Part shown: piece by piece, positions 25,159-33,579 of the stretch
Layout of the letters: each line of letters starts with the position of its first letter
Numbering within the stretch: the first letter of the stretch is position 1
Source of the DNA: Solirubrobacterales bacterium 70-9
Lineage (GTDB): Bacteria > Pseudomonadota > Alphaproteobacteria > Acetobacterales > Acetobacteraceae
Reading direction: 5' to 3'
DNA: 45,263 bases
Assembly (NCBI GenBank): GCA_903970625.1
Contig: CAJCJG010000131.1
Span: 1-45,263, forward strand
Notes under the pieces: generated by a model
Databases searched by the model: none
Seen by the model: only the letters and a program-made list of their open reading frames with translations
Told to the model about the DNA's origin: nothing
Translations under genes and position numbers: made by a program

Positions 25159-25850
25159 CCCCTGCCCCCGTCCACCTTGCCGGCGAGCGCCTCATGCTCG
25201 ATCCGGATGGCGCGCTGTTCTGGCCCGCGCAAAAGCTGCTCGCCGTCGCCGATCTGCATTTCGAGAAGGGGTCGGCTGCCGCCGTGCAGGGGTCGCTGCT
25301 GCCGCCGTGGGACACGCGGGCGACGCTGGATCGGCTGGCGGCGCTATTGCGGCGCTACAAGCCGGAAACCGTCGTGGCACTCGGCGACTCCTTCCACGAT
25401 GCGCGCGGCGCCCTGCGGCTGCATCCGCACGATCTGGCGCGGCTCAATCTGTTCGCGGGGGCGCATCGCTTCGTCTGGGTGCTGGGCAACCACGATCCGG
25501 AGCCGCAGGGCTTGGCCGGCGAGGCGGTGGAGGAATGGCGGCTGGGGCCGTTGCGGTTCGTGCATCAGACACGGCCGGGGCCGACGGTGGGCGAGATTTG
25601 CGGGCATCACCATCCGAAAGCGCACGTGCAGACGCGGGCGGCCACGGTCTCGCGGCCGTGCTTCGTGCTCGACGCCAAGCGCCTGATGCTGCCGGCGCTC
25701 GGCGCTTACACCGGCGGGCTGGACGTGCGCGACCCAGCCATCGGCAACCTGTTTCCGCGCGGCGGCCGGGTGTTTTTACTCGGCAAGGACCGCCTGTTCA
25801 GTTTCGCCTATCAGCCGATCCGCACCCGCCAGCCCGCGCCGCCGGCCTGA
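25155..25850 (+). CDS. pdeM: Ligase-associated phosphoesterase PdeM
   Basis: A 231-residue calcineurin-like metallophosphoesterase, the fourth part of the Lhr repair set. Metal-binding motifs: ADLHFEKGS (about 33-41), GDSFHD, GNHDPEP and GHHHPKAH. These fit the PdeM-type DNA endonuclease/phosphoesterase. ATG 25155 overlaps the HEPN stop (ATGA). Separation from the helicase by an MNT/HEPN pair is unusual because helicase and PdeM are commonly neighbours. Its cleavage preference is not readable from sequence. Confidence 0.91.
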   Translation: MTPAPVHLAGERLMLDPDGALFWPAQKLLAVADLHFEKGSAAAVQGSLLPPWDTRATLDRLAALLRRYKPETVVALGDSFHDARGALRLHPHDLARLNLFAGAHRFVWVLGNHDPEPQGLAGEAVEEWRLGPLRFVHQTRPGPTVGEICGHHHPKAHVQTRAATVSRPCFVLDAKRLMLPALGAYTGGLDVRDPAIGNLFPRGGRVFLLGKDRLFSFAYQPIRTRQPAPPA

Positions 25851-25913
25851 CCACATTGATTGCGGCCACCGTGTGCCATATAAATTCTCCGTGCCACTTC
25901 AGAAGATCGTGTC

Positions 25914-26165
25914 ATGTCGCAACACGTTGCCATGGCCTCCAATGGCAGGCTTGTCATCCCCGCGAACGTCAGATCCGAGCTGGGAATGCAGGACGGCGGC
26001 AAGTTCATCGTCCATGTGCAAAACGGAGAGATCCGGCTTGAGCCTATCAACGCCGCCATCGCCCGCGCGCAGGCGATCGTCCGCCGCTACGTGCCCGAGA
26101 CGGCAAGCCTTGTCGGGGAACTGACCGAGGATCGGCGACGCGAGAGCGATGCCGAAGGCGAGTGA
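25914..26165 (+). CDS. AbrB/MazE-type antitoxin, orphaned
   Basis: An 83-residue SpoVT/AbrB-type swapped-hairpin DNA-binding protein. The N-terminal half carries VAMASNGRLVIPANVRSELGMQDGGKFIVHVQNGEIRLEPI, the AbrB fold. The C-terminal helices (IARAQAIVRRYVPETASLVGELTEDRRRE) are the toxin-binding tail usual in VapB-type antitoxins. The toxin directly downstream is broken (26149-26357). The antitoxin frame itself is intact, so it may survive as a regulator or as a decoy antitoxin. The start at ATG 25914 follows a weak ribosome site. Confidence 0.85.
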   Translation: MSQHVAMASNGRLVIPANVRSELGMQDGGKFIVHVQNGEIRLEPINAAIARAQAIVRRYVPETASLVGELTEDRRRESDAEGE

Positions 26166-26357
26166 GCCAGCCCTCGAAGCCTCGCCCTTGCTTGCGCTGT
26201 TGAACAACAAACCGGGCCAGGAGTAGGTCTCGACCGTCATGCCATAGCTCTTGCCCGTGAACGGCGCGCGACCGTCATCACGGCGGAGCGGCACTGGGAC
26301 GAGCGGGTGGAGGCGGTGGCAGGTGTCGGCATCCAACGAATTCGCAATTCGGGCTGA
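26149..26357 (+). pseudogene. Decayed VapC-like PIN toxin
   Basis: Start ATG 26149 overlaps the end of the antitoxin. It translates to a PIN-like N-terminus (MPKASEPALEASPLLALLNN) and stops at 26221-26226. In another frame, 26238-26357 reads HAIALARERRATVITAERHW and ends QRIRNSG, which is a typical VapC C-terminus. So two ends of one toxin remain, and about half of the roughly 130 codons, including central active-site residues, is deleted with a frameshift. The first acidic residue is also E in place of the usual D. This explains the orphan antitoxin. The reconstruction rests on family resemblance. Confidence 0.72.
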
Positions 26358-26417
26358 CCTCTCAATCATGAATGGTTGTTTGGCTGCAAAAACGCGGCGC
26401 CAGCGTATATCCCGGCC

Positions 26418-27839
26418 ATGACCCAACCCACGATCCTATGGCTGCGCCGCGAATTGCGGCTGCGCGACAATGCGGCGCTGCTGGCCGCCGTCGCCTCCGG
26501 CCGGCCGGTGGTGCCGGTGTTCGTTCTAGACGAAGACACGCCGGGGGCCTGGGCGCCGGGCGGCGCCTCGCGCTGGTGGCTGCACGACAGCCTTGCGTCG
26601 CTAGCCGCCGATCTGGCCACGCGCGGCGCCCCGCTGGTGCTGCGGCGCGGGCTGTTCGCGGACGAATTGCCGCAACTGGTGGCGGAAACCGACGCAGCCG
26701 AAATCCACGCCGGCATCCCGACCGAACCGTGGGCGCGGGAGGCTATCGCCCGGCTGACGCGCACGCTGTCCGTGCCCCTGCATCTGCACCGCACGGCAAC
26801 CCTGTTCGGCGGCGAGGAGATCAGGACGCAGGCGGGCGGCCCGTACGGCGTGTTCACCCCGTTCTCCCGCGCCTGCCGCGCCAATCTGACGCCGGCGCGC
26901 CCGCACGCGGTGCCGGCGCAGATCGCTGCCGCCCCTGCCCCGCCCTCCGACCGGCTGGAGGATTGGGGGCTGTTGCCGACACGGCCCGATTGGGCCGCGG
27001 GCCTGCGCGAAAACTGGACTCCGGGCGAGGACGGAGCGCGACGAACGCTGGCGGCTTTCACCAAGAATGCCATCGCTTCCTACGACAAAACGCGGAATTT
27101 TCCCGGCCGGCCGGGCACGTCCGCGCTGTCGCCATACCTGGCGTTCGGCGAAATTTCGGCTGCGACGGCTTGGTACGCAGCGTCCCTCGCGGGCGAGGGG
27201 CGCGGGGTCGAAATCTGGCAGAACGAATTGTTGTGGCGCGAATTTTCCGCCCATCTGCTGTGGCACAATCCGGCGCTGCCGGAAGCGCCGCTGCGGCCGG
27301 AATATGCCGCGATGCCCTGGCGCAAAGACCCTGCGGGACTGGCCGCGTGGCAGCGCGGGCAGACCGGGATTCCGATTGTCGATGCCGGAATGCGCCAACT
27401 CTGGCACACCGGCTGGATGCACAACCGCGTCCGCATGATTGTCGCCAGTTTCCTCGTCAAACACTTGTTGCTGCCGTGGCAGGACGGGGAAAAATGGTTC
27501 TGGGACACGCTGGTCGATGCGGATCTGGCCAGCAACAGCGCGCAATGGCAGTGGGTGGCGGGCTGCGGTGCCGATGCCGCGCCCTATTTCCGAATCTTCA
27601 ACCCCGTCCTCCAGGGCTGGAAATTTGATCCCGAAGGCGACTACGTGGCGCGCTGGGTTCCGGAATTGGCGCAACTGCCACCGAAAGAACGGCAGGCGCC
27701 GTGGGAAGCCCCCGACATGCTTTTGCGCAGCGCGGGCGTGGTGCTGGGCACCACCTATCCGCATCCGCTGGTCGATCTGGCCGCCGGCCGCGCGCGGGCG
27801 CTGGCGGCGCTGGAGACGGTGACGGCGTCGAAGGCATGA
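26418..27839 (+). CDS. phr: Deoxyribodipyrimidine photolyase
   Basis: A 473-residue FAD-dependent DNA repair enzyme that uses blue light to split cyclobutane pyrimidine dimers. The N-terminal alpha/beta domain starts TILWLRRELRLRDNAAL. The helical FAD domain has GRPGTSALSPYLAFGEIS, WQNELLWREFSAHLLW, GIPIVDAGMRQLWHTGWMHNR and ASNSAQWQWVAGCGADAAPY, including the tryptophan of the electron-transfer chain. ATG 26418 is preferred to 26376, which adds 14 unrelated residues. Its stop overlaps the phosphatase start by four bases, so the two are coupled. It is a class I-type photolyase. A cryptochrome role is less likely. Confidence 0.94.
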   Translation: MTQPTILWLRRELRLRDNAALLAAVASGRPVVPVFVLDEDTPGAWAPGGASRWWLHDSLASLAADLATRGAPLVLRRGLFADELPQLVAETDAAEIHAGIPTEPWAREAIARLTRTLSVPLHLHRTATLFGGEEIRTQAGGPYGVFTPFSRACRANLTPARPHAVPAQIAAAPAPPSDRLEDWGLLPTRPDWAAGLRENWTPGEDGARRTLAAFTKNAIASYDKTRNFPGRPGTSALSPYLAFGEISAATAWYAASLAGEGRGVEIWQNELLWREFSAHLLWHNPALPEAPLRPEYAAMPWRKDPAGLAAWQRGQTGIPIVDAGMRQLWHTGWMHNRVRMIVASFLVKHLLLPWQDGEKWFWDTLVDADLASNSAQWQWVAGCGADAAPYFRIFNPVLQGWKFDPEGDYVARWVPELAQLPPKERQAPWEAPDMLLRSAGVVLGTTYPHPLVDLAAGRARALAALETVTASKA

Positions 27840-28513
27840 CGATCCCGCACGGCAAGCTGCGCGTGGTCGGCGACGTCCACGGCGACGCGCGCGGCTTCGC
27901 GGCGGCCGTGGCCACGGATCGGTTCGTGGTGCAACTCGGCGATCTGACCGACCATGGTCCGGACAGCGCCGAGGCGTTGCGGATCATGTTCCGGCTGCTC
28001 GACGAAGGGCGCGGGCTGTTCCTGCTCGGCAACCACGATTTCAAACTGCTGCGCGCGCTCGCCGGCCAGCCGGTGCAAGTCGGGCCGGCGCTGGCCGAGA
28101 CCATCGCCCAACTCGACACGGAACTGCGCGAGCGGACGATGGCCGAGATCGCGCGCGCGCCGGGCTGGCTGGTGCGGGGCAAGACATTGTTCGTCCATGG
28201 CGGCTTCCACCCGGCGATGCTGGCGGAAGCACCGCCGAAGGTGCCGCTGACCCGCCCGGACGCGATCCTGTCCCGCGCGCTGTATGGCGAGCCGACGGGC
28301 CGCACCCAGCCGGATGGGTTCCCGGAGCGCAGCCTGCGGTGGGTGGACCGGATTCCGGCGGGCATGACCGTCTATTGCGGGCACGACCGGCGATCCGGCG
28401 ACGGGCGGCCGTATGTGCATCGTGGCGCGGAGGGCGGCGTGGCCGTATTCCTCGATACCGGAGCCGGCAAGGGCGGACACCTGTCATGGATCGATCTGGC
28501 CGAGGAGGGGTGA
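27836..28513 (+). CDS. Calcineurin-like metallophosphoesterase
   Basis: A 225-residue phosphatase of the PPP/ApaH-like branch. Metal motifs in order: GDVHGDARG (11-19 region), GDLTDHGPDS, GNHDFKLL, VHGGFHP and CGHDRR. The protein start ATG 27836 overlaps the photolyase stop (ATGA), and its own stop directly abuts the esterase start. The family includes diadenosine tetraphosphatases and protein phosphatases. The substrate is not readable. It belongs to an operon of photolyase, phosphatase and esterase. Confidence 0.86.
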   Translation: MTIPHGKLRVVGDVHGDARGFAAAVATDRFVVQLGDLTDHGPDSAEALRIMFRLLDEGRGLFLLGNHDFKLLRALAGQPVQVGPALAETIAQLDTELRERTMAEIARAPGWLVRGKTLFVHGGFHPAMLAEAPPKVPLTRPDAILSRALYGEPTGRTQPDGFPERSLRWVDRIPAGMTVYCGHDRRSGDGRPYVHRGAEGGVAVFLDTGAGKGGHLSWIDLAEEG

Positions 28514-29353
28514 ATGCGGCGATTGCTACTGGCGACGTTCTTCGCGGTGGCGCTCGCAGGCGCCGCACGCGCGACCGATCCTTGCAACCCCTGCACGCTG
28601 CCCGGCGGCATCTATCATGTCTCGGTGCCACCCGACTGGGACGGGCAGAGCAAGTTGAAATTGTTCCTGTATCTGCACGGCTGGCGCCAGCACGGCACCG
28701 ACGCGACCGGAGACCCCAACATCGCGGGCACCGCCAACCATTTGGGCTACCTGCTGATCGCGCCCGATGGGGCGGAAGGCCAAACCGGCACCGGCTGGGG
28801 CCATGTCGGCTCGCCCGAGAAGGTGCGCGACGACCTGACATTCCTGCTCGACGTGGTGAAGGACGTGGAACGGCGCTGGCCCATCGACCTCGACACCGTG
28901 GTGGCCGGCGGGTTCTCGCAGGGCGCGTCGATGGTGTGGGATCTGGCGTGCTACCGCGCGCGCTATTTCACCGCGTTCATCCCGTTCTCGGGCGGGTTCT
29001 GGGAACCGATGCCGCCCGCCTGCACCTCCGGCCCGGTGGCGCTGCGGCACACGCACGGGCTGCACGACCACATGGTCCCGCTGGTCGGCCGCGCGATTCT
29101 GGACGGCAAATACAAACAGGCCGACATTCTGGAGGGCCTGACCCGCTGGCGCGCCGAAGACCGATGTGCTGCGGAGCCGGACAAAGTGGCGGAAGAAGGC
29201 GACCTGACATGCAGCCGCTGGACGCAGTGCGACGCGGTCGGCGAAGTGGCGCTGTGCCTGCACGACGGCGACCACGCGATGATCGCGCCTTGGCTGGATG
29301 CCAGTTTGAAATGGGCGCTGACAGCGCGCTCGGTGCCCGCCCTGGCGCCTTAA
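28514..29353 (+). CDS. Secreted polyester/feruloyl esterase-like alpha/beta hydrolase
   Basis: A 279-residue hydrolase. Residues 1-20 form a Sec signal peptide (RRLLLATFFAVALAGAARA). The alpha/beta fold shows the oxyanion region LYLHGWRQHG, the nucleophile S135 in AGGFSQGASM, an acid residue later, and histidine H259 in HDGDHAMIAP. Several cysteines (C24, C27 and pairs further on) suggest disulfides in the periplasm. It resembles the LpqC/PHB-depolymerase-like esterase group. The substrate is unknown. It starts immediately after the phosphatase stop, so the two are co-transcribed. Confidence 0.84.
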   Translation: MRRLLLATFFAVALAGAARATDPCNPCTLPGGIYHVSVPPDWDGQSKLKLFLYLHGWRQHGTDATGDPNIAGTANHLGYLLIAPDGAEGQTGTGWGHVGSPEKVRDDLTFLLDVVKDVERRWPIDLDTVVAGGFSQGASMVWDLACYRARYFTAFIPFSGGFWEPMPPACTSGPVALRHTHGLHDHMVPLVGRAILDGKYKQADILEGLTRWRAEDRCAAEPDKVAEEGDLTCSRWTQCDAVGEVALCLHDGDHAMIAPWLDASLKWALTARSVPALAP

Positions 29354-29570
29354 GCAGTGCGTGACGCACGTCGCTGCGCACCGGCAAATCTTGGCCGAGG
29401 CTCCCGGACTGCCGGCTCTCGTGCCGTCTCTATGTCGCCTTGATTTCTCTCCAAATTGTGACCCGTCGTTCGCTTATTTTTTGCACATTGCCTTGTTGCA
29501 CGATACACATCGGCGTGTGAAAAACCGTTTCACGAACTTATTTCTAATTGCACCGGACCGGAGCGTGGTC

Positions 29571-31034
29571 ATGCCAGGCGACCACCTGCCGTCCAAGGGC
29601 AGCAGATACGAACAATTGGCCGACGAGATTGCCCGCCAGATCGAGGACAATGTGCTTCGGCCGGGTGATCGCCTTCCTTCCGTGAGGCAGGCATGCGAAG
29701 CACGCCAGATCAGCCCCGCGACGGTTTTCCAGGCCTACTATCTGTTGGAAAGCCGTGGCCTGATCCGGTCGGAGCCGCGCTCGGGCTATTTTGTCAATCC
29801 GCGAGCGACGACGCGCAGCCTGGAACCTGCGCTGTCGGTCCCGCCCAAAGGTGCGCACCGGGTCGATATAACCACCTTGGTCATGGACGGGCTGACATTG
29901 GCCGCCGACCGCGAGATCATCCCGCTCGGCACCGCCTATCCGGACCCGTCGCTGTTTCCGCTCGACACCATCAACCGCTCGTTGGGGGTCAGCGCGCGCC
30001 AGAACGATGCCTGGAGCGCAGTGAACCACCTGCCCACGGGCAACGAAAGGCTGCGTCGCGAGATCGGCAAGCGATACCTGAGTCACGGAACGGACATCGG
30101 CGTCAACGAGATCGTCCTCACCAACGGCGCGATGGAGGGCCTGAATCTGTGCTTGGAGGCCGTGACCAAGCGCGGCGATTCCGTCGTGGTCGAGTCGCCG
30201 TGCTTCTACGGTGCGCTGCTGGCTCTGGAGCGCCGGGGGGTCAAGGCCATCGAAGCGCCGACGCATCCGCGCGACGGGATTGACCTGTCAGCCCTGGCAA
30301 ACATCCTGGAGACGCAACGTCCGCAGGCCGTCTGGCTGATGACGAACTTCCAGAATCCGCTGGGTTGCTCGATGCCGCGCGAAAAGAAGCGCGCTTTGGT
30401 CGATCTGCTGACACGCTATGAAACGCCGTTGATCGAGGACGACGTGTACGGCGAGCTGCATCACGATGGCGAAACGCCGTCGTCGGCCAAAACCTTCGAC
30501 AGGCACGGCCTCGTGTTGCACTGCTCCTCGTTCAGCAAGACGCTGGCGCCAGGCTATCGTGTGGGCTGGGTCGCCGCCGGGCGCTTTGCCGACGATATCC
30601 GGCGGCTGAAATTCATGGCCAGCATGGCCGGCTCCATTCCGGCGCAGGCGGCCTTGGCCGAATACCTGCAAAGCGGCAGCTACGAGCGGCATTTGCGCCA
30701 CATGCGGGCCGCCCTGAAGGCGCAGAAGGAGGCGCTGGTGGATTCGGTCACGCGCCATTTCCCTCACGGCACACGGCTCACCCGGCCCACTGGCGGCTAC
30801 TTCATTTGGGTGGATATGCCGTGGGATTCGACTGATGCACTGACGTTGCGCGACGCGGCAATCGTCGAAAAAATCAGCGTCTCGCCGGGACCCATGTTTT
30901 CCAGCCAAGGTGAGTTCCGCAACTGCCTGCGACTGAATTTTGGGCATCCGTGGGGAACGAACATGGAACAGGCCATCGCGACCCTGGGGGAAATCGCCGG
31001 TCGCGCGCCGGCCGCGATGATCGCGTCGCCGTAA
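29571..31034 (+). CDS. MocR-type regulator (GntR domain plus aminotransferase domain)
   Basis: A 487-residue PLP-binding regulator. Residues 8-75 are a GntR winged helix (RYEQLADEIARQIEDNVLRPGDRLPSVRQ, SPATVFQAYYLLESRGLI). Residues about 110-475 are a class I aminotransferase domain with PLP lysine K323 in SSFSKTLAPGYRVGW and the NFQNPLG segment. Members control genes for PLP, GABA, taurine or amino-acid metabolism. The target here is unknown. ATG 29571 is preferred. An upstream extension of the same frame to 29361 looks unconserved. The 217 bases before it are AT-richer and probably hold the promoter. Confidence 0.93.
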   Translation: MPGDHLPSKGSRYEQLADEIARQIEDNVLRPGDRLPSVRQACEARQISPATVFQAYYLLESRGLIRSEPRSGYFVNPRATTRSLEPALSVPPKGAHRVDITTLVMDGLTLAADREIIPLGTAYPDPSLFPLDTINRSLGVSARQNDAWSAVNHLPTGNERLRREIGKRYLSHGTDIGVNEIVLTNGAMEGLNLCLEAVTKRGDSVVVESPCFYGALLALERRGVKAIEAPTHPRDGIDLSALANILETQRPQAVWLMTNFQNPLGCSMPREKKRALVDLLTRYETPLIEDDVYGELHHDGETPSSAKTFDRHGLVLHCSSFSKTLAPGYRVGWVAAGRFADDIRRLKFMASMAGSIPAQAALAEYLQSGSYERHLRHMRAALKAQKEALVDSVTRHFPHGTRLTRPTGGYFIWVDMPWDSTDALTLRDAAIVEKISVSPGPMFSSQGEFRNCLRLNFGHPWGTNMEQAIATLGEIAGRAPAAMIASP

Positions 31035-31056
31035 AAAGATCGGATCACTCGCACCA

Positions 31057-31079
31057 GACGCGACGCGTCGCATTTTTTT
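31057..31079 (+). terminator. Likely intrinsic terminator of the MocR gene
   Basis: GACG (31057-31060), a five-base loop and CGTC (31066-31069), within the palindromic GCGACGCGTCGC, are followed by seven Ts at 31073-31079. It begins 23 bases after the MocR stop. A second T-run of seven lies near 31106. The stem is short, so the T tract carries most of the evidence. Confidence 0.55.
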
Positions 31080-31241
31080 GCCTGTTTGCCGCTGATCCGG
31101 TCGATTTTTTTGGTTTCTGATCCTGCCGCCCGTTTCTGATACGTGTCATATCGACACCCATGCGAATACCGATGTGCCGAAACGAAAGGCGGCTCCGGAA
31201 TTCCAGGTTCCCGTGTCGTTGCGAGCAAGAGGAGTGATCAA

Positions 31242-31829
31242 ATGAGCCAGATTTCTGACCTGATTGTTCGACTCCCTACGCAGGAAGACTCCCGCCATCC
31301 CGCAGTCGATGCCGCGCTCCGGGCGGCCGACTCGACCCTGCGCAGTTGCATCGAGAGTTCGCCCGTCACCGTCATTGTCGCCGGGTCGGCGGCAACGGCG
31401 ATGGAGGGCGTTTTGACGGCACGTCGCGGCCTCGGCACCGTGCATCGGACCGAGGATCTTCAGGGCGTCCTGGATGAACTGGAAGTGCGGCGCAACGAGC
31501 GCGGCGCACGGCCGGCCGGTGGCCTGCCGAGCCTGGGCCTGGAGCCGCGCTACCTGCGCAAGCGCCGGGAGCTGGCGTCCGAACCGGTGACGGTGGATAC
31601 AAAGGCATCGCCCAAGCCGATCGACATGTGGATCTACCCCTCGCCCCCGCCCAGCGTGGACATCGCGACGCGTACGTTGCGGCAAGTGGTGATGGAAAAC
31701 GAGGAGCCGCCGGCCTGGCGCATTCCGGCGCGCGTAACGTGGCCGATTGCCACGGTGCTTTCCTTGGGCATGTGGTACGGCCTCTTGAAACTGGCGTTTA
31801 TTGCTTACGATCTTTCGTTCGAACTCTGA
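31242..31829 (+). CDS. Unknown protein with C-terminal membrane anchor
   Basis: A 195-residue protein I do not recognise. Residues 1-150 look soluble, with charged and small residues and no clear motif. A stretch at about 165-188 (ITWPIATVLSLGMWYGLLKLAF region) is one TM helix, so it is probably anchored by its tail with the bulk on the cytoplasmic side. The start at ATG 31242 is supported by AAGAGGAG just upstream. It is flanked by terminator-like hairpins and lies between unrelated genes. No function is proposed. Confidence 0.55.
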   Translation: MSQISDLIVRLPTQEDSRHPAVDAALRAADSTLRSCIESSPVTVIVAGSAATAMEGVLTARRGLGTVHRTEDLQGVLDELEVRRNERGARPAGGLPSLGLEPRYLRKRRELASEPVTVDTKASPKPIDMWIYPSPPPSVDIATRTLRQVVMENEEPPAWRIPARVTWPIATVLSLGMWYGLLKLAFIAYDLSFEL

Positions 31830-32176
31830 TCGATCCGGCGACCGCGAGAGGGACTCGGGTGGGCTCGTCGGAGCGCAGAATGGACAATGCCGGGGCGGAA
31901 TGTTCTGCCCCGGCACGCCATCGCCCGCCGGTGCCCGCACCGTTCCCCCCAACCACTCTCCGCAAACGGACCTAAAATCTCGGCACGCACAAAGCCGGCT
32001 CGTTGGCTCGCCCATATGGTTCCATTATCGTAATACTAAACAGACCAGGTGCGCCGCCCGCCGCCCCATTCCGGTCATGGCAGTCCTCGCGCTGGCACCC
32101 GCCAACACGGGGTTCCTAGCCGCCCGTACCCGGGTTACTATGGAGAATACACGTCCCCGGTGAAGGAAGCCCCGCC
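31830..32176. other. Gene-free stretch upstream of the omega-aminotransferase
   Basis: About 350 bases without a supportable gene. The left part carries the hairpin at 31888-31915. The part after 32010 is AT-richer near 32030-32050 and probably holds the promoter of the aminotransferase and hydrolase pair. I see no riboswitch fold. Confidence 0.4.
31888..31915 (+). terminator. Terminator-like hairpin after the unknown protein gene
   Basis: TGCCGGGGC (31888-31896) and GCCCCGGCA (31907-31915) form a perfect nine-base stem with a ten-base loop, 58 bases after the stop of the 31242 gene. No T tract follows, so it may also be an RNA structure. Confidence 0.4.
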
Positions 32177-33577
32177 ATGACCCCGCCCCGCGCCAACTCC
32201 AACGCCGCGCGCGACATCGCGGTTGCCTTGCACCCCTACACCGACCTGCGAACCCATCTGGAAAACGGCCCGTTCGTCGTCAGCCGGGGCGAGGGGTGCT
32301 ATGTATGGGACGATTCCGGCAAGAAATATATCGACGCACTGGCCGGCCTGTGGTGCGCCTCGCTCGGCTTTTCCAACGAGCGGCTGGTGCAGGCGGCCGT
32401 CAAGCAGATGCGGACCCTGCCCTTCTACCACTCGTTCGCCGCCAAATCGCACGAGCCGATGATCGAACTGGCGGAAATGCTGATCGCCCGTGCGCCGGTG
32501 CCGATGAGCAAGGTGTTTTTTGCCAATTCCGGGTCCGAGGCGAACGACACCGCCATCAAGATGGTCTGGTATTTCAACAATGCCCTTGGCCGGCCGAACA
32601 AGAAGAAGCTGATTGGGCGGATCAAGGGCTATCACGGCATCACGCTGGCGTCCGCGAGCCTCACCGGCCTCGCCGCCAACCATCGCAGCTTCGACGTTCC
32701 GCTGGCCGGCTTCGTCCACACGATGACGCCCCACTACTACCATCAGGGCGTCGAGGGCGAGAGCGAGGAAGATTTTGCCACGCGCTGCGCCGACGAACTG
32801 GAGAAGCTGATCCTGGCCGAAGGGCCGGACACGGTGGCCGCCATGTGGGCCGAGCCGGTGCTGGGCGCCGGCGGCGTGATCGTGCCGCCGGTCGGCTACT
32901 ACGAGAAAATCCAGGCCGTGCTGAAAAAGTACGACATCCTGTTCGTCGCCGACGAGGTGATCTGCGGCTTCTGGCGCACCGGCAACTACTGGGGCAGCCA
33001 GACGATGGGCCTGCAACCGGACATTCTGGTGTGCGCCAAGGCGCTGTCGTCCTCCTACCTGCCGATCAGCGCCGTCATGGTCAACGAGCGGGTGTTTCAG
33101 GCGCTGGCGGACGAAAGCCACAAGATCGGCACGTTCGGCACCGGCTTCACCTATTCCGGCCACCCGGTGCCGGCGGCGGTCGCCGTCGAGACGCTGAAAA
33201 TCTACGACGAGACCAACATCGGCGAGCATGTCAATCAGGTCGGCCCGTATATGCAGAGCGAACTGCGCCGCCGCTTCTCCGGCCATGAACTTGTGGGCGA
33301 GGTTCGCGGCCTCGGTCTGATCGCGGCAGTCGAACTGGTCGCCGACAAGGCCACGCGCAAGAACTTCGACCCGGCGCAAAAGATCGGGGCGCGGGCCGCC
33401 AAGCTGCTGGAGGCGAACGGCGTGATCGGCCGCGCGATGGTCAACGAGTCGCTCGGCTTCTGCCCACCGCTGATCGTCACCGAACCCGAGATCGACGAAA
33501 TTCTGAACGGCTTCGAGAAGATGCTGAACGAACTGGCGTTGCAGTTGCGGCGCGACAAGCTGACGGTCGTCGCCTGA
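32177..33577 (+). CDS. Class III omega-aminotransferase
   Basis: A 466-residue PLP enzyme, fold type I, class III. It moves an amino group from an amine or omega-amino acid (such as putrescine, beta-alanine or taurine) to pyruvate or another keto acid. Marks: SGSEANDTAIKMVWYF (phosphate cup), D259 in FVADEVICGFWRTG, K288 in CAKALSSSYLPISAV, and GTGFTYSGHPVPAAVA. The length fits the pyruvate-dependent aminotransferase group. The serine hydrolase starts two bases after its stop, so they are co-transcribed. The exact substrate is unknown. Confidence 0.93.
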   Translation: MTPPRANSNAARDIAVALHPYTDLRTHLENGPFVVSRGEGCYVWDDSGKKYIDALAGLWCASLGFSNERLVQAAVKQMRTLPFYHSFAAKSHEPMIELAEMLIARAPVPMSKVFFANSGSEANDTAIKMVWYFNNALGRPNKKKLIGRIKGYHGITLASASLTGLAANHRSFDVPLAGFVHTMTPHYYHQGVEGESEEDFATRCADELEKLILAEGPDTVAAMWAEPVLGAGGVIVPPVGYYEKIQAVLKKYDILFVADEVICGFWRTGNYWGSQTMGLQPDILVCAKALSSSYLPISAVMVNERVFQALADESHKIGTFGTGFTYSGHPVPAAVAVETLKIYDETNIGEHVNQVGPYMQSELRRRFSGHELVGEVRGLGLIAAVELVADKATRKNFDPAQKIGARAAKLLEANGVIGRAMVNESLGFCPPLIVTEPEIDEILNGFEKMLNELALQLRRDKLTVVA

Positions 33578-33579
33578 GC

